A DNA stretch of 64,000 nucleotides, taken from the NCBI GenBank assembly GCA_021203885.1, contig JAJQAH010000031.1, positions 1 to 64,000 on the forward strand, read 5' to 3'. A program made the translations under genes and the position numbers. This DNA comes from Oscillospiraceae bacterium (lineage in GTDB: Bacteria > Bacillota > Clostridia > Oscillospirales > Oscillospiraceae). The notes under the pieces are model-generated. The model searched no databases, was not told where the DNA came from, and was given only the letters and a program-made list of their open reading frames with translations. Below are positions 53,234-62,011 of the stretch, piece after piece; within the stretch, counting starts at the first letter, position 1, and each line of letters starts with the position of its first letter.

Positions 53234-53638
53234 ATGAATGTTACTCGCGTGGATCATATCGGCATTGCCGTAAAAAATCTGGATGAAATGATTCAGTGGT
53301 ACGAAGATACGCTGGGCGTTAAAGCCCACGGGACTGAAATAGTCGAGGATCAACAGGTCAAAGTGGCATTTCTTCCTATCGGTGACAGTGAACTGGAGCT
53401 TTTGGAAGATACTACCGGTGAAGGCACTGTTGCCCGCTTCATTGAAAAGAACGGAGAAGGCATTCAGCATATCGCTCTGCGTGTGGATGATATCAATGCG
53501 ACCCTGGAAGAACTGAAAGCCAAAGACGTACGGCTGATCGATCAGAGCCCCAGATATGGCGCCGGCGGTGCCAGTATCGCTTTTGTGCACCCCAAAGCCA
53601 CGCACGGAGTTCTTCTCGAGCTGTGCGAGCGCAAATAA
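53234..53638 (+). CDS. mce: Methylmalonyl-CoA epimerase
   Basis: The 134-residue VOC/glyoxalase-fold enzyme interconverts (R)- and (S)-methylmalonyl-CoA. The motifs VDHIGIAVKNLDEMIQWY, GEGIQHIALRVDDI and the closing HPKATHGVLLELCE supply the metal ligands. It precedes the decarboxylase alpha gene by ten bases. The ATG at 53234 has a weak ribosome site; a longer start at 53210 is possible. No methylmalonyl-CoA mutase lies in the window. The epimerase supports a methylmalonyl-CoA substrate for the decarboxylase. Confidence 0.88.
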   Translation: MNVTRVDHIGIAVKNLDEMIQWYEDTLGVKAHGTEIVEDQQVKVAFLPIGDSELELLEDTTGEGTVARFIEKNGEGIQHIALRVDDINATLEELKAKDVRLIDQSPRYGAGGASIAFVHPKATHGVLLELCERK

Positions 53639-53648
53639 GGGAAGTCTC

Positions 53649-55190
53649 ATGAGCACTGCAGATAAACTGAACCAGCTTGACGAAAAGACCGCACAGGTCT
53701 TAGCAGGCGGCGGTGAAAAAGCCATAGAAAAGCAGCACTCCCAAGGCAAGAATACCGCCCGGGAACGTATCGATTTATTGCTGGATCCGGGTACATTCAC
53801 GGAAATCGACCGTTTTGTAACTCACCGTTGCTCTAATTTCGGCATGGAATCCAAATTCATACCAGCCGACGGAGTGGTCACCGGTTACGGTAAGGTGGAC
53901 GGACGCCTTGTTTTCGTTTATGCCCAGGACTTTACCGCTCAGGGCGGTTCTCTTGGCGAGATGCATGCGGCCAAAATCTGTAAGATTATGGATATGGCTG
54001 TTGAGGCCGGTGCGCCTGTGATCGGCATGAATGATTCCGGCGGCGCCCGGATCCAGGAGGCAGTCGACGCGCTGTCCGGTTACGGAAAGATTTTTTACCG
54101 CAACAGTCTGGCTTCCGGCCATATACCTCAGATTTCCCTTATTATGGGACCTTGTGCGGGGGGCGCCGTCTATTCCCCCGCTTTGACCGACTTTATTATC
54201 ATGGTGGAAAAAGAGAGCCAGATGTTTATCACCGGGCCGGCTGTCATCGCATCCACCACAGGCGAGGAAATCTCTGCCGAAGAACTGGGCGGAGCTGACA
54301 CACAGACGTCAGTTTCCGGTGTGGCCCACCTGTCCGCCGCTTCCGAAGAAGAAGCGATGGAACAGGTTCGTTCTGTATTGAGTTATCTGCCTTCCAATGC
54401 CGATGAAAAGCCGCCTGTTCTGCCTTATGAAAAGGGAGATGAAACCCGGCCGGCTCTGGATACAATCATCCCCGATTCTTCCAATATGCCGTATGACATG
54501 CTGGATGTCATCGAGCAGATCGTGGATGAAGGCACCTTCTTTCAGATTCAGCCTAATTACGCCGACAATATTATCACCGGTTTCGGCCGCGTAGGCGGAC
54601 GCAGCGTAGGTTTCATTGCAAACCAGCCTTTCTCTATGGGCGGTTCTCTGGATGTGAACGCATCCGATAAAGGTGCGCGTTTTATTCAGTGCTGTGACGC
54701 TTTCAATGTTCCTGTCATTAATCTCGTGGATGTTCCCGGCTTCCTTCCCGGCGTGGATCAGGAACAGAACGGCATCATCCGCCACGGAGCCAAACTGCTG
54801 TATGTCTATTCCGTAGCGGAGGTTCCCAAAATAACGGTGGTTCTGCGTAAGGCATATGGCGGTTCTTACCTGGCTATGTGCTCAAAAGATCTGGGCGCAG
54901 ACCACGTATACGCCTGGCCCACCGCCGAAATTGCCGTCATGGGTGCCAGCGGTGCAGCCAATGTTATCTTCCGTAAAGAAATTCAGGCTGCGGAAGACCC
55001 GGAAGCTGCACGAAATGAGAAAGTCCAGGAATATTCCGATCGTTTCGCCACACCGTATGTGGCAGCCGAACGCGGCTTTGTGGATATGGTCATCAAGCCC
55101 TCTGAAACCCGCGCTCAGATCATACAATCTCTTGAGGTTCTTCAAAACAAGAAACGAGAAGGACGCGTTCGTGGCAATATGCCTATGTAA
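53649..55190 (+). CDS. mmdA: Methylmalonyl-CoA decarboxylase, carboxyltransferase (alpha) subunit
   Basis: The 513-residue soluble subunit has the two crotonase-like halves of biotin-dependent carboxyltransferases. Motifs include TARERIDLLLDPGTF, FTAQGGSLGEMHAAK, GMNDSGGARIQEAVDAL, MGPCAGGAVYSPAL, DVPGFLPGVDQEQNGII and MGASGAANVIF. It transfers CO2 from an acyl-CoA to biotin. Size and motif set fit MmdA and PccB rather than glutaconyl-CoA decarboxylase (about 590 residues). AAGGGAAG lies before the ATG at 53649. A biotin carrier gene is missing from this locus. Confidence 0.9.
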   Translation: MSTADKLNQLDEKTAQVLAGGGEKAIEKQHSQGKNTARERIDLLLDPGTFTEIDRFVTHRCSNFGMESKFIPADGVVTGYGKVDGRLVFVYAQDFTAQGGSLGEMHAAKICKIMDMAVEAGAPVIGMNDSGGARIQEAVDALSGYGKIFYRNSLASGHIPQISLIMGPCAGGAVYSPALTDFIIMVEKESQMFITGPAVIASTTGEEISAEELGGADTQTSVSGVAHLSAASEEEAMEQVRSVLSYLPSNADEKPPVLPYEKGDETRPALDTIIPDSSNMPYDMLDVIEQIVDEGTFFQIQPNYADNIITGFGRVGGRSVGFIANQPFSMGGSLDVNASDKGARFIQCCDAFNVPVINLVDVPGFLPGVDQEQNGIIRHGAKLLYVYSVAEVPKITVVLRKAYGGSYLAMCSKDLGADHVYAWPTAEIAVMGASGAANVIFRKEIQAAEDPEAARNEKVQEYSDRFATPYVAAERGFVDMVIKPSETRAQIIQSLEVLQNKKREGRVRGNMPM

Positions 55191-55248
55191 ATTGTACCTC
55201 TGTGTTCTTATTGTCACCTGAACGTTGATTTGGAAGGAGAGTCTTGAT

Positions 55249-55383
55249 ATGGGAATTGTCCCTTATGCACTTATGGTGTACGGTCTGACCATAGTAATAT
55301 CGCTTCTTGTTGTCGGCATTATCGTCCTGACCAACAAAATTTTAAGCCGCCATGGGAAAGACGAGGTGGATGAGAATGAGTGA
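55249..55383 (+). CDS. Very short OadG/MmdD-like sodium-pump delta subunit
   Basis: This 44-residue protein was not among longer ORFs. It starts MGIVPYALMVYGLTIVISLL and has one membrane helix (about residues 8-31) and a charged tail GKDEVDENE. Decarboxylase sodium pumps need a one-helix gamma/delta subunit between the alpha and beta genes; position and shape fit, though most OadG/MmdD proteins are 80-120 residues. GGAAGGAGAG precedes the ATG. It overlaps the beta subunit start by eight bases. Confidence 0.75.
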   Translation: MGIVPYALMVYGLTIVISLLVVGIIVLTNKILSRHGKDEVDENE

Positions 55384-56608
55384 TTTCTTTACACAGCTCT
55401 TTCCCGGGATCAGCACATTTTTTGCCCAGGCCCAGGACAGTATCGCCGTTCCCATCGCCCGGATCGTTTTAATCGCCATTGGCATCCTGCTTGCGTATCT
55501 GGGCTTCAAAGGAACTCTTGAACCTCTGATTATGGTGCCGATGGGCATCGGCATGATTGCCATTAACTGCGGCACCCTGTTCCTGGCAGACGGATCCGTC
55601 GGAAACATCATCATCGATCCGCTGGTTTCCAACGCCACGGATATCATGGATATCATGCAGGTCAATTTCCTGCAGCCAATTTATAACCTAACGTTCTCCA
55701 ATGGGCTAATAGCTTGTCTGGTCTTTATGGGAATCGGGGCACGCAGCGAGATCAGTTTCCTTCTGGCAAAGCCCTGGTCCTCCATTATCATCGCTCTGTT
55801 CGCCGAGCTGGGCACATTTGTCGTGCTGGTTCTGGGTGTATCCGCATTCGGCCTGAGCCCGGCTGAATCAGCCTCCATTGCCACTATCGGCGGAGCAGAC
55901 GGTCCCATGGTCCTGTTTACATCCATGATGCTGGCTCCGGAGCTATTTGTCCCGATATCCATAATAGCCTACCTATATTTGTCGCTAACCTATGGCGGGT
56001 ATCCATATATCATCAAGATGATGGTACCCAAAAAATACCGCGGTATCGATATGTATGTGGATATGCCGGAAGTCTCCCGCAAATCCAAGTTTATCTTTAT
56101 CATCATCGTATGCGGTGTACTCTGCCTGCTTCTTCCGGTTGCCGCGCCACTGATCCTGTCATTCTTTATCGGCATGGCCGTCAAGGAAGCTAAGATCAAC
56201 CGCTATGTTGAACTTTTGGAAAATGCACTCAGCTACTGTGCCACATTTTTCCTGGGTCTGCTGTTAGGCGTGCTTTGTGAGGCCTCCACTCTGCTGAACT
56301 CCACCGTGCTCATTCTGCTGATCCTCGGGATCCTGGCTCTGGGGATCTCCGCAATCGGCGGTCTGATCGGCGGCTGGGTCATGTATTGGGTCCACAAAAG
56401 GCGCGGTCAGGATTTCAATCCTGTAATCGGCGTAGCCGGTGTGTCCTGTATGCCTTCCACCGCAAAGCTGGCGCAACATGCAGCGCAGGATGAAAATCCT
56501 TTTGCGATGATCCTCCCGGTAGCGATGGGTGCCAATATCTCCGGTGTCATTACCTCCGCTATTATCGCCGGAATTTTTGTCGCTACGATTTCCATGGTCG
56601 TTGTTTAA
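55376..56608 (+). CDS. mmdB: Sodium-pump decarboxylase membrane (beta) subunit
   Basis: The 410-residue integral membrane protein resembles OadB/MmdB, with about ten helices. The conserved IGGADGPMVLFTSMMLA carries the Asp of the sodium pathway, and VGVAGVSCMPSTAKLAQH plus MGANISGVITSAI form the second half. It decarboxylates carboxybiotin while moving Na+ outward. ATG at 55376 has GAGGTGG six bases upstream; ATG at 55370 is the alternative. A terminator with a 13-bp stem follows, closing the cluster. Confidence 0.92.
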   Translation: MSDFFTQLFPGISTFFAQAQDSIAVPIARIVLIAIGILLAYLGFKGTLEPLIMVPMGIGMIAINCGTLFLADGSVGNIIIDPLVSNATDIMDIMQVNFLQPIYNLTFSNGLIACLVFMGIGARSEISFLLAKPWSSIIIALFAELGTFVVLVLGVSAFGLSPAESASIATIGGADGPMVLFTSMMLAPELFVPISIIAYLYLSLTYGGYPYIIKMMVPKKYRGIDMYVDMPEVSRKSKFIFIIIVCGVLCLLLPVAAPLILSFFIGMAVKEAKINRYVELLENALSYCATFFLGLLLGVLCEASTLLNSTVLILLILGILALGISAIGGLIGGWVMYWVHKRRGQDFNPVIGVAGVSCMPSTAKLAQHAAQDENPFAMILPVAMGANISGVITSAIIAGIFVATISMVVV

Positions 56609-56632
56609 CATCGTTTGACACCGCAAAAGTGT

Positions 56633-56671
56633 TTGGGCTGTCCGGAATAGACCGGACAGCCCAATTTTTTT
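56633..56671 (+). terminator. Terminator of the cyclase-decarboxylase cluster
   Basis: A perfect 13-bp stem joins 56633-56645 and 56652-56664, then seven T. Confidence 0.96.
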
Positions 56672-56739
56672 GGTTTCAGATTTTAGCCCTGTATTTCGAT
56701 TCCTTCGCAGGAAGATTTTGGAAAGCACAAAATGTTCTC

Positions 56740-56768
56740 TTACATTTTTCGAAAATTCGCTGTATAAT
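56740..56768 (+). promoter_or_regulatory. Promoter of the carD-like gene
   Basis: TTACAT (56740-56745), 17 bases and a perfect TATAAT (56763-56768), 83 bases before the ATG. Confidence 0.7.
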
Positions 56769-56851
56769 ATAAGGGTAAGAATCAGCGTTTCCTCTGTTTT
56801 TTGCGCCCCTCAAATGGAGATTGCTTTCCCACTCAAGCTGGAGGAGTCGTA

Positions 56852-57364
56852 ATGTATAAGCCTGGAGAAAAAATAATTTATGGAAGTACCGGAGTTTGTG
56901 TCGTTAAAGAGATCACCACACAAAAAGTATCTGGTGAGGAAGAAGAAAAGCTTTACTATACCCTGGAGCCTGTGTATCAATCCGGCGTCATATACATTCC
57001 CGTAAATTCCAAAGTGTTTATGCGCCCGATCATCTCTGAAGATGAAGCCAACGCGCTTATTGACAGCATCCCAAATATTCCGGTCTCCGTTCACCAAAGC
57101 AGTGTCCTCCGGGAATTGGAGGAGTATTATTCCTCTTTCTTCCAGAGCCACGACTGCGCTTTGCTGATGGAATTGACTCAATCCATTTACGCAAAAAAGG
57201 ATTTAATGGCCCGGCAAAACCGTAAATTCGGTGCTGTGGATGAAAAATATCTGAAACGCGCGGAAGATCTCCTCTATGGCGAATTAGCGGCGGCTCTGAA
57301 TATCGAAAGAGCTCAGGTTCCTGACTACATTACACAACGGCTGCAGGGAGCCTCCGCTATGTAA
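56852..57364 (+). CDS. CarD-family transcriptional regulator
   Basis: The 170-residue protein has an N-terminal CarD/TRCF RNA-polymerase-binding Tudor-like domain (YKPGEKIIYGSTGVCVVKEI, about 1-60) and a helical C-terminal DNA-binding part (ELEEYYSSFFQSH onward). It binds the RNA polymerase beta subunit and modulates promoter opening. Start at 56852 follows GGAGGAG; the longer frame lacks one. It has its own promoter and shares a bidirectional terminator with the small gene beyond it. Confidence 0.88.
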   Translation: MYKPGEKIIYGSTGVCVVKEITTQKVSGEEEEKLYYTLEPVYQSGVIYIPVNSKVFMRPIISEDEANALIDSIPNIPVSVHQSSVLRELEEYYSSFFQSHDCALLMELTQSIYAKKDLMARQNRKFGAVDEKYLKRAEDLLYGELAAALNIERAQVPDYITQRLQGASAM

Positions 57365-57402
57365 TCCAATCCGTCCGGATTTTACCCCCCCCCAAAAAAA
57401 AT

Positions 57403-57448
57403 AATAAGAGGACACGGGAATCCTTGTGGAGTCCCGTGTCCTCTTATT
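57403..57448. terminator. Bidirectional terminator
   Basis: A 17-bp perfect stem (57403-57419 with 57432-57448). The left side is preceded by eight A, giving a T-tract on the - strand; the right side ends in TTATTTG on the + strand. It serves the carD gene and the convergent small gene. Confidence 0.93.
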
Positions 57449-57458
57449 TGTTACCGGT

Positions 57459-57674
57459 TTAGCGGTTCATGGCGTCTTTACCTTTTCCGAACATCTCGGC
57501 CTGGTACTTTTCATACATCTCGTCGTCTAATTCACCTTTGACCAAAATCCCGTCGGAACTGAAGTCACAGGTCAGTCCCGGGAAATCAGCACATAACTGC
57601 TTGGCCGTCTGGGTCATAACTGTATCAAAAATAATACTGCCCGTCAAATGAATCTTATACTCTACCTTATGCAT
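57459..57674 (-). CDS. Small protein of unknown function, 71 residues
   Basis: MHKVEYKIHLTGSIIFDTVMTQ begins the protein, which ends in a charged helix. The start at 57674 follows GGGGAGGTG at seven bases. It is mixed alpha/beta, soluble, with two Cys (residues about 28 and 36) that are not in a metal-like spacing. A shared terminator and a clear ribosome site make it a likely real gene. No family was recognised. Confidence 0.6.
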   Translation of the reverse strand: MHKVEYKIHLTGSIIFDTVMTQTAKQLCADFPGLTCDFSSDGILVKGELDDEMYEKYQAEMFGKGKDAMNR

Positions 57675-57827
57675 ACCAAAACACCTCCCCAAAAATAGTT
57701 AACACAGAAAGAATATTGCCCTTACTGTTTCCTCAGGCATTTCAAGGCCACTGAGGCGGGAAATAAGACAGTCGGCTGTCTCCCCCCAGCCCTATATGCC
57801 TATCATACCATGAACCGGTCCATCTTT

Positions 57828-58610
57828 TCAATCTTTTTTTAGAAAATTTTTTCCTGTATTGACCGGATCGTGTATACTTTTCCAAAAATCCAGTGTGGAA
57901 AAGCTGCGCTCGAGCTGGGTCAGCAGAAATGCTTCCGCGGCCTCCCCCAATAATTTGAGGCTTTCTTCATTCACCTGAAAAGATAAAAACCGACGGGGAG
58001 ATCTGCAGATATACCGGATCGAAGAAAGTGCTGCCTGAGAAAGAGGCAATGTTCCCGCCTCCCCAACGCTCTCCCGGCAGTGGCCGCAGTAAAGCAGTCC
58101 TTCCCTCAAATGAAAACAGGGATCTTTCGGTTGCCGCTCCCCGCACAGAGCACAGCAGTCCAGCTGCGGCTCATAGCCGGCAAGAGTCAGCAGACGGAAT
58201 TCAAATGCAGCTTTGATCTGCGTCAGCGGATAATCGGTTTGATCCAGTGCATACAGGCAGTTCAGTAACAATGACAGCAGTTCGGTCTCCCGCTCACCTT
58301 CCTGGGCAACGGCATCGACGACCTGCGCAAAATACGATCCCAAAGCCAGCCGGTCCAAGTCGCTGCGGACCTTTGGAAAGAGATCGACGGAAGAACCTTC
58401 TGTCAGTGTCAGCCGGTCCCGGTATTCCACCAGCGTCATGTCGGAGTAAGTCAGCAGTTGCGCACTGGCCGCAAGCGCACTCCCTCTTTTTCGACATCCT
58501 CTGGCTTTAACCGTACACTTTCCGAGTTCCTCCGTCAACACGGTCAGGATCTTGTCAGATTCTTTATAATTCGTCTCTCTTAAAACAATTCCTTTTGTTA
58601 CGATGTGCAT
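57828..58610 (-). CDS. recO: DNA repair protein RecO
   Basis: The 260-residue protein loads RecA in the RecFOR pathway. An N-terminal OB fold (VTKGIVLRETNYKESDKILTVL) is followed by a helical domain with a zinc site, Cys-x2-Cys (CCALCGE) and Cys-x2-Cys (YCGHCRE). It ends the leftward phoH-ybeY-era-recO run, 20 bases after era. Length is standard. Confidence 0.93.
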   Translation of the reverse strand: MHIVTKGIVLRETNYKESDKILTVLTEELGKCTVKARGCRKRGSALAASAQLLTYSDMTLVEYRDRLTLTEGSSVDLFPKVRSDLDRLALGSYFAQVVDAVAQEGERETELLSLLLNCLYALDQTDYPLTQIKAAFEFRLLTLAGYEPQLDCCALCGERQPKDPCFHLREGLLYCGHCRESVGEAGTLPLSQAALSSIRYICRSPRRFLSFQVNEESLKLLGEAAEAFLLTQLERSFSTLDFWKSIHDPVNTGKNFLKKD

Positions 58611-58630
58611 AGAATCCCTCTATCCACTTT

Positions 58631-59527
58631 TCAGTCTTCCGTATAGCCGAAATTCCGAATCTGAGCGACATCATTCCGCCAGTTTTCCTTGACTTTTACC
58701 CATGTCTCCAGGTAAACTTTTGTCCCCATGAACGCCTCTATATCTTCCCGGGCCAATGTGGAAATTCGTTTGATCATAGCCCCCTGCTTTCCGATGATGA
58801 TCCTCTTGTGGGATTTTTTTTCGCAGTAAATCGTCGCCTGCATTTCGATCACTCCGTCATCCCGTTCAACCCAGCGGGTCACTTCGACCATCGTTCCGTG
58901 CGGGATCTCCTCATTGAGACACTGGAGAAGCTTTTCCCGTATGATTTCAGCTGCGACCTGCCGTTCCGGCTGATCCGATGTCATTCCCTCCGGGAACAGA
59001 GCCGGCCCTTCAGGCAGGAAGTCTGCCAGAATCGTCAGCAGCTCCTCCAGTCCTTCCCCCCGTTTGGCAGAAATCGGAAGGATCGCATTCCAGTCTAAAG
59101 CCTGCCGATAAACATCGATCACTTCCAGAATGGATTCCTTTTTGACGGTATCCACTTTATTGATGGCCAGTACCGCAGGACAGTTTAATTTGCGGATTCG
59201 GTTGATCAGCTCCTGTTCCGGCTCCCCGATATTTGCGATCGGTTCGACCACCAGCACCACAGCGTCGACATTGGAGACACTCTGGTGAACCACCTTAACC
59301 ATATAATCCCCCAGACGGGTACGGGCACGGTGTAGTCCCGGAGTATCCAGCAGAACAAACTGACAATTGCCACGATTGACCACTCCGGTGATCCGATTCC
59401 GTGTCGTCTGGGGTTTACTCGACACGATTGCTACTTTATCACCGACCAGAGCATTGGTCAGTGTGGATTTCCCCACGTTCGGGCGCCCCACAATGGCAAT
59501 GACTCCGCATTTTTTAATCTCACCCAC
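58631..59527 (-). CDS. era: GTPase Era
   Basis: The 298-residue GTPase binds 16S rRNA 3' end and aids 30S assembly. G1 is GRPNVGKST, G3 is DTPGLH, G4 is NKVD, and the C-terminal KH domain carries IGKQGAMIKRISTLAREDIE. The start is GTG at 59527 behind GGAACTGAAATCC. It lies five bases from ybeY. Confidence 0.95.
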   Translation of the reverse strand: MGEIKKCGVIAIVGRPNVGKSTLTNALVGDKVAIVSSKPQTTRNRITGVVNRGNCQFVLLDTPGLHRARTRLGDYMVKVVHQSVSNVDAVVLVVEPIANIGEPEQELINRIRKLNCPAVLAINKVDTVKKESILEVIDVYRQALDWNAILPISAKRGEGLEELLTILADFLPEGPALFPEGMTSDQPERQVAAEIIREKLLQCLNEEIPHGTMVEVTRWVERDDGVIEMQATIYCEKKSHKRIIIGKQGAMIKRISTLAREDIEAFMGTKVYLETWVKVKENWRNDVAQIRNFGYTED

Positions 59528-59532
59528 GGATT

Positions 59533-60036
59533 TCAGTTCCTTTCCTTGTCTCCCTGCCGGCCCAGGCCCATTCCTTCCAAAATTACTTCTTCCCGCTGCC
59601 GCATTTTTTTCTTTTCGGGGCCCTCGTCCTCATGATCATATCCAAGCAGATGAAGAACCGAGTGCACGGCCAGGTATGTGATCTCACGCTCTACAGAATG
59701 TCCGTATTCCTCAGCCTGCCTGACACAGCGGTCAAAGGAAATAACCATGTCCCCCAGCGGAATCAGGCCTGTCTCAGGATCAGCCCATTCCTTTTGAGGC
59801 TTTTCTCCGGCTGTCATCTCAAACATCGGAAATGAAAGCACGTCGGTCGGCGTATCGATCTGGCGCTGTTCCCTATTAATGATTTGAATCCCTTCGTCAT
59901 CTGAGAGAAGCACATTGATCTCACAGGGCAGTTGTATGTTTTCCTCTTCCAGTACGGAAGCGATGGTGCGCCGGAGCAGATCAAAATAGATCTCGCCATC
60001 CCGGTTCTCGGATCGGCAGAAAATCTGATGTTCCAT
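59533..60036 (-). CDS. ybeY: rRNA maturation endoribonuclease YbeY
   Basis: The 167-residue metalloenzyme processes 16S rRNA 3' ends. The zinc motif HSVLHLLGYDHED is complete, with PTDVLSFPMFE upstream. An insertion of acidic residues follows the His motif (DEGPEKKKMRQREE). ATG at 60036; the gene is five bases downstream of phoH. Typical length is about 150-165 residues. Confidence 0.94.
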   Translation of the reverse strand: MEHQIFCRSENRDGEIYFDLLRRTIASVLEEENIQLPCEINVLLSDDEGIQIINREQRQIDTPTDVLSFPMFEMTAGEKPQKEWADPETGLIPLGDMVISFDRCVRQAEEYGHSVEREITYLAVHSVLHLLGYDHEDEGPEKKKMRQREEVILEGMGLGRQGDKERN

Positions 60037-60041
60037 GTACT

Positions 60042-61034
60042 TCAGCGTCTCGGCGAAGATCTGTCTCTGGACATCCGACGGGTCTCTTCATATTTATCAA
60101 AAGCTTTTACGATATCCTTCACGAGTTTATGCCTGACCACATCTTTATTGGTCAGACGGATCGTCGTGATCCCTTCGATATTCTCCAGAAGTTTAGCACA
60201 GGTCTCCAGCCCGGAATCGCTCCGCCTCGGCAGATCGATCTGGGTAATGTCTCCTGTCAGGACCAGACGGGATCCTTCTCCCAGTCTTGTCAGAGCCATT
60301 TTTAACGTGGAAAGAGAGGCGTTCTGCGCCTCATCTATGATAATAAGCGAGGAATTCAATGTCCGCCCCCTCATATAGGCAAGAGGTGCGATCTCTATCG
60401 TCCGGTTTTCCTGATATTTCTGCACACGGTCATGGCCCAGTATCTCATCTAAAGCATCATAAAGGGGACGCAGGTATGGGTCCACCTTATTCTGAAGGTC
60501 GCCCGGCAGAAAGCCAAGCCTCTCCTCTCCGGCTTCGATAGCCGGGCGGCTCATCACGATACGCTCGACCTCATTCCGGTGAAACGCAGCTACTGCCGCC
60601 GCCACTGCAAGATAAGTTTTCCCGGTACCTGCAGGTCCTATACAGATCGTAACGGTGCTGTTTTCCAGAGCATCCACATAGGCCTTCTGCCCGATCGTTC
60701 TGCATTTGATGGGCTTCCCATTCTGCGTGACAACGATCACATCTTTCATTGCATTCAACGTGCCTGCTGCATCATCCGTCCGCACAAGTTCAATGATACG
60801 TGAAACAGTAAACCCGTCAATCACTTCTCCTCTGCCAAGCATGGTGCGCAGGACCGCCAGCGTGTCGGCCGCGATCCGCACCTGTTCCTGATCTTCTCCC
60901 CGAATTTCCACATCGCCGTCCCGGCAGGTCAGGGAAACATCAAGTGAGCTCTCCAGCTCTTTCAAATTCGCATCAAATGCGCCAAATACACCTTGCTGTT
61001 GGACGATATTCAAATCAACCTGTTTTGTATACAA
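60042..61034 (-). CDS. phoH: PhoH family ATPase
   Basis: The 330-residue protein has an N-terminal KH-like region (ANLKELESSLDVSLTCRDG) and a P-loop ATPase domain: Walker A GPAGTGKTYLA, Walker B LIIIDEAQN, and the sensor TGDITQIDLPR. PhoH proteins have RNA helicase/RNase links. The start is TTG at 61034 with AGGAGG eight bases upstream; the ATG eight bases earlier is out of frame. It opens the phoH-ybeY-era-recO unit. Confidence 0.93.
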   Translation of the reverse strand: MYTKQVDLNIVQQQGVFGAFDANLKELESSLDVSLTCRDGDVEIRGEDQEQVRIAADTLAVLRTMLGRGEVIDGFTVSRIIELVRTDDAAGTLNAMKDVIVVTQNGKPIKCRTIGQKAYVDALENSTVTICIGPAGTGKTYLAVAAAVAAFHRNEVERIVMSRPAIEAGEERLGFLPGDLQNKVDPYLRPLYDALDEILGHDRVQKYQENRTIEIAPLAYMRGRTLNSSLIIIDEAQNASLSTLKMALTRLGEGSRLVLTGDITQIDLPRRSDSGLETCAKLLENIEGITTIRLTNKDVVRHKLVKDIVKAFDKYEETRRMSRDRSSPRR

Positions 61035-62011
61035 TCCATGGCCTCCTTTTTTTGATTATCGCTGTTCTTATTCTAACACAAAAGCAAAAGCATTTTCCAC
61101 TTAATACTAACAAAGAAAAAACTTTCCAAGTACCGGGCCGCAAAATTCGCTCCTGGAAATCTATATTTCTCCTATTGCTGAGATATCAGTCTTTTTCCTA
61201 ATTCATTCACTGATTTTCCCCGGCAGAACCGCTCGCAACCGGGCCAAATTCAATACTGTAAAGCAAAAACAGAATACAGTAATAGAGCTTTCAGCAAAAA
61301 TCGGGACTTAAATAAATTTTTTCTCTGATTCGGGCCTTCCATAAACACGTCTTACCAAAAATGAAAAACCGCAAAAATTTCCGATGGAAATCCCCTTCGG
61401 TCAGTGCATGGATGCCGTTTAAGATTATACGTTTTTTATTGATTTATCAATAAATATTATATATAGACGGATTTCTTTCCAAGCCTGTCTGCAGGAGAAA
61501 AAACGCTTTCTTTTTCCGGCAAAAATTCACTGCAGCTCCGGCTGACTCCCAAATAAATTTTGTCAAAAAACTTTTTTCTTGACAAGTAAAAATACCTGCG
61601 GTCAAAAATAACGAAAATGAATTTTAGGCGTATTTTTCAAAATTCCGGAAAGATTTTTTTATAAAACACAACATACACCTGATTTTCGGGAAATCCTCAC
61701 TGGAAAAGTCACAGCCACGTCATATCGGTTTTCACCGATCCAGGCCGATTTTTCCTGAAAACCCGCAAAAAACATTCGTCACTTCTCCTAATTGAAATCC
61801 ATAATTGATTACGCTATAATTTTGAGTATAGAAAAAAGAGACATTTTGACAAAACACAACAAATTGTGGTTGTAACCAGTTTGTAACGGCTGTAATTTTT
61901 TGTATTTCTTCCTGTGTTTCCCTTTGTATTTCAATGTTTTTCAGACCACGATTTCATGTGTTGGGACCTGTTATTTCTTGTGTACCGTCCGACTAGGACG
62001 GAGTGAAATTT
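61035..62011. other. 977-base AT-rich gap without a recognised gene
   Basis: Outside the phoH upstream sequence no protein gene is supported on either strand; small ORFs here are A/T-rich and lack ribosome sites. The sequence is much richer in A and T than its neighbours and has poly-T/poly-A runs, a duplicated TTTTTTCTTGACAAGT-like segment near 61576 and a promoter at 61792-61820. It may hold a small RNA or be degenerate spacer. No repeats of transposon type were seen. Confidence 0.5.
61792..61820 (+). promoter_or_regulatory. Orphan promoter in the AT-rich gap
   Basis: TTGAAA (61792-61797), 17 bases and a perfect TATAAT (61815-61820). The transcript would run right toward the 3' end of the leftward membrane-protein gene. 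No start codon with a ribosome site follows, so an untranslated or antisense RNA is possible. Confidence 0.65.
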
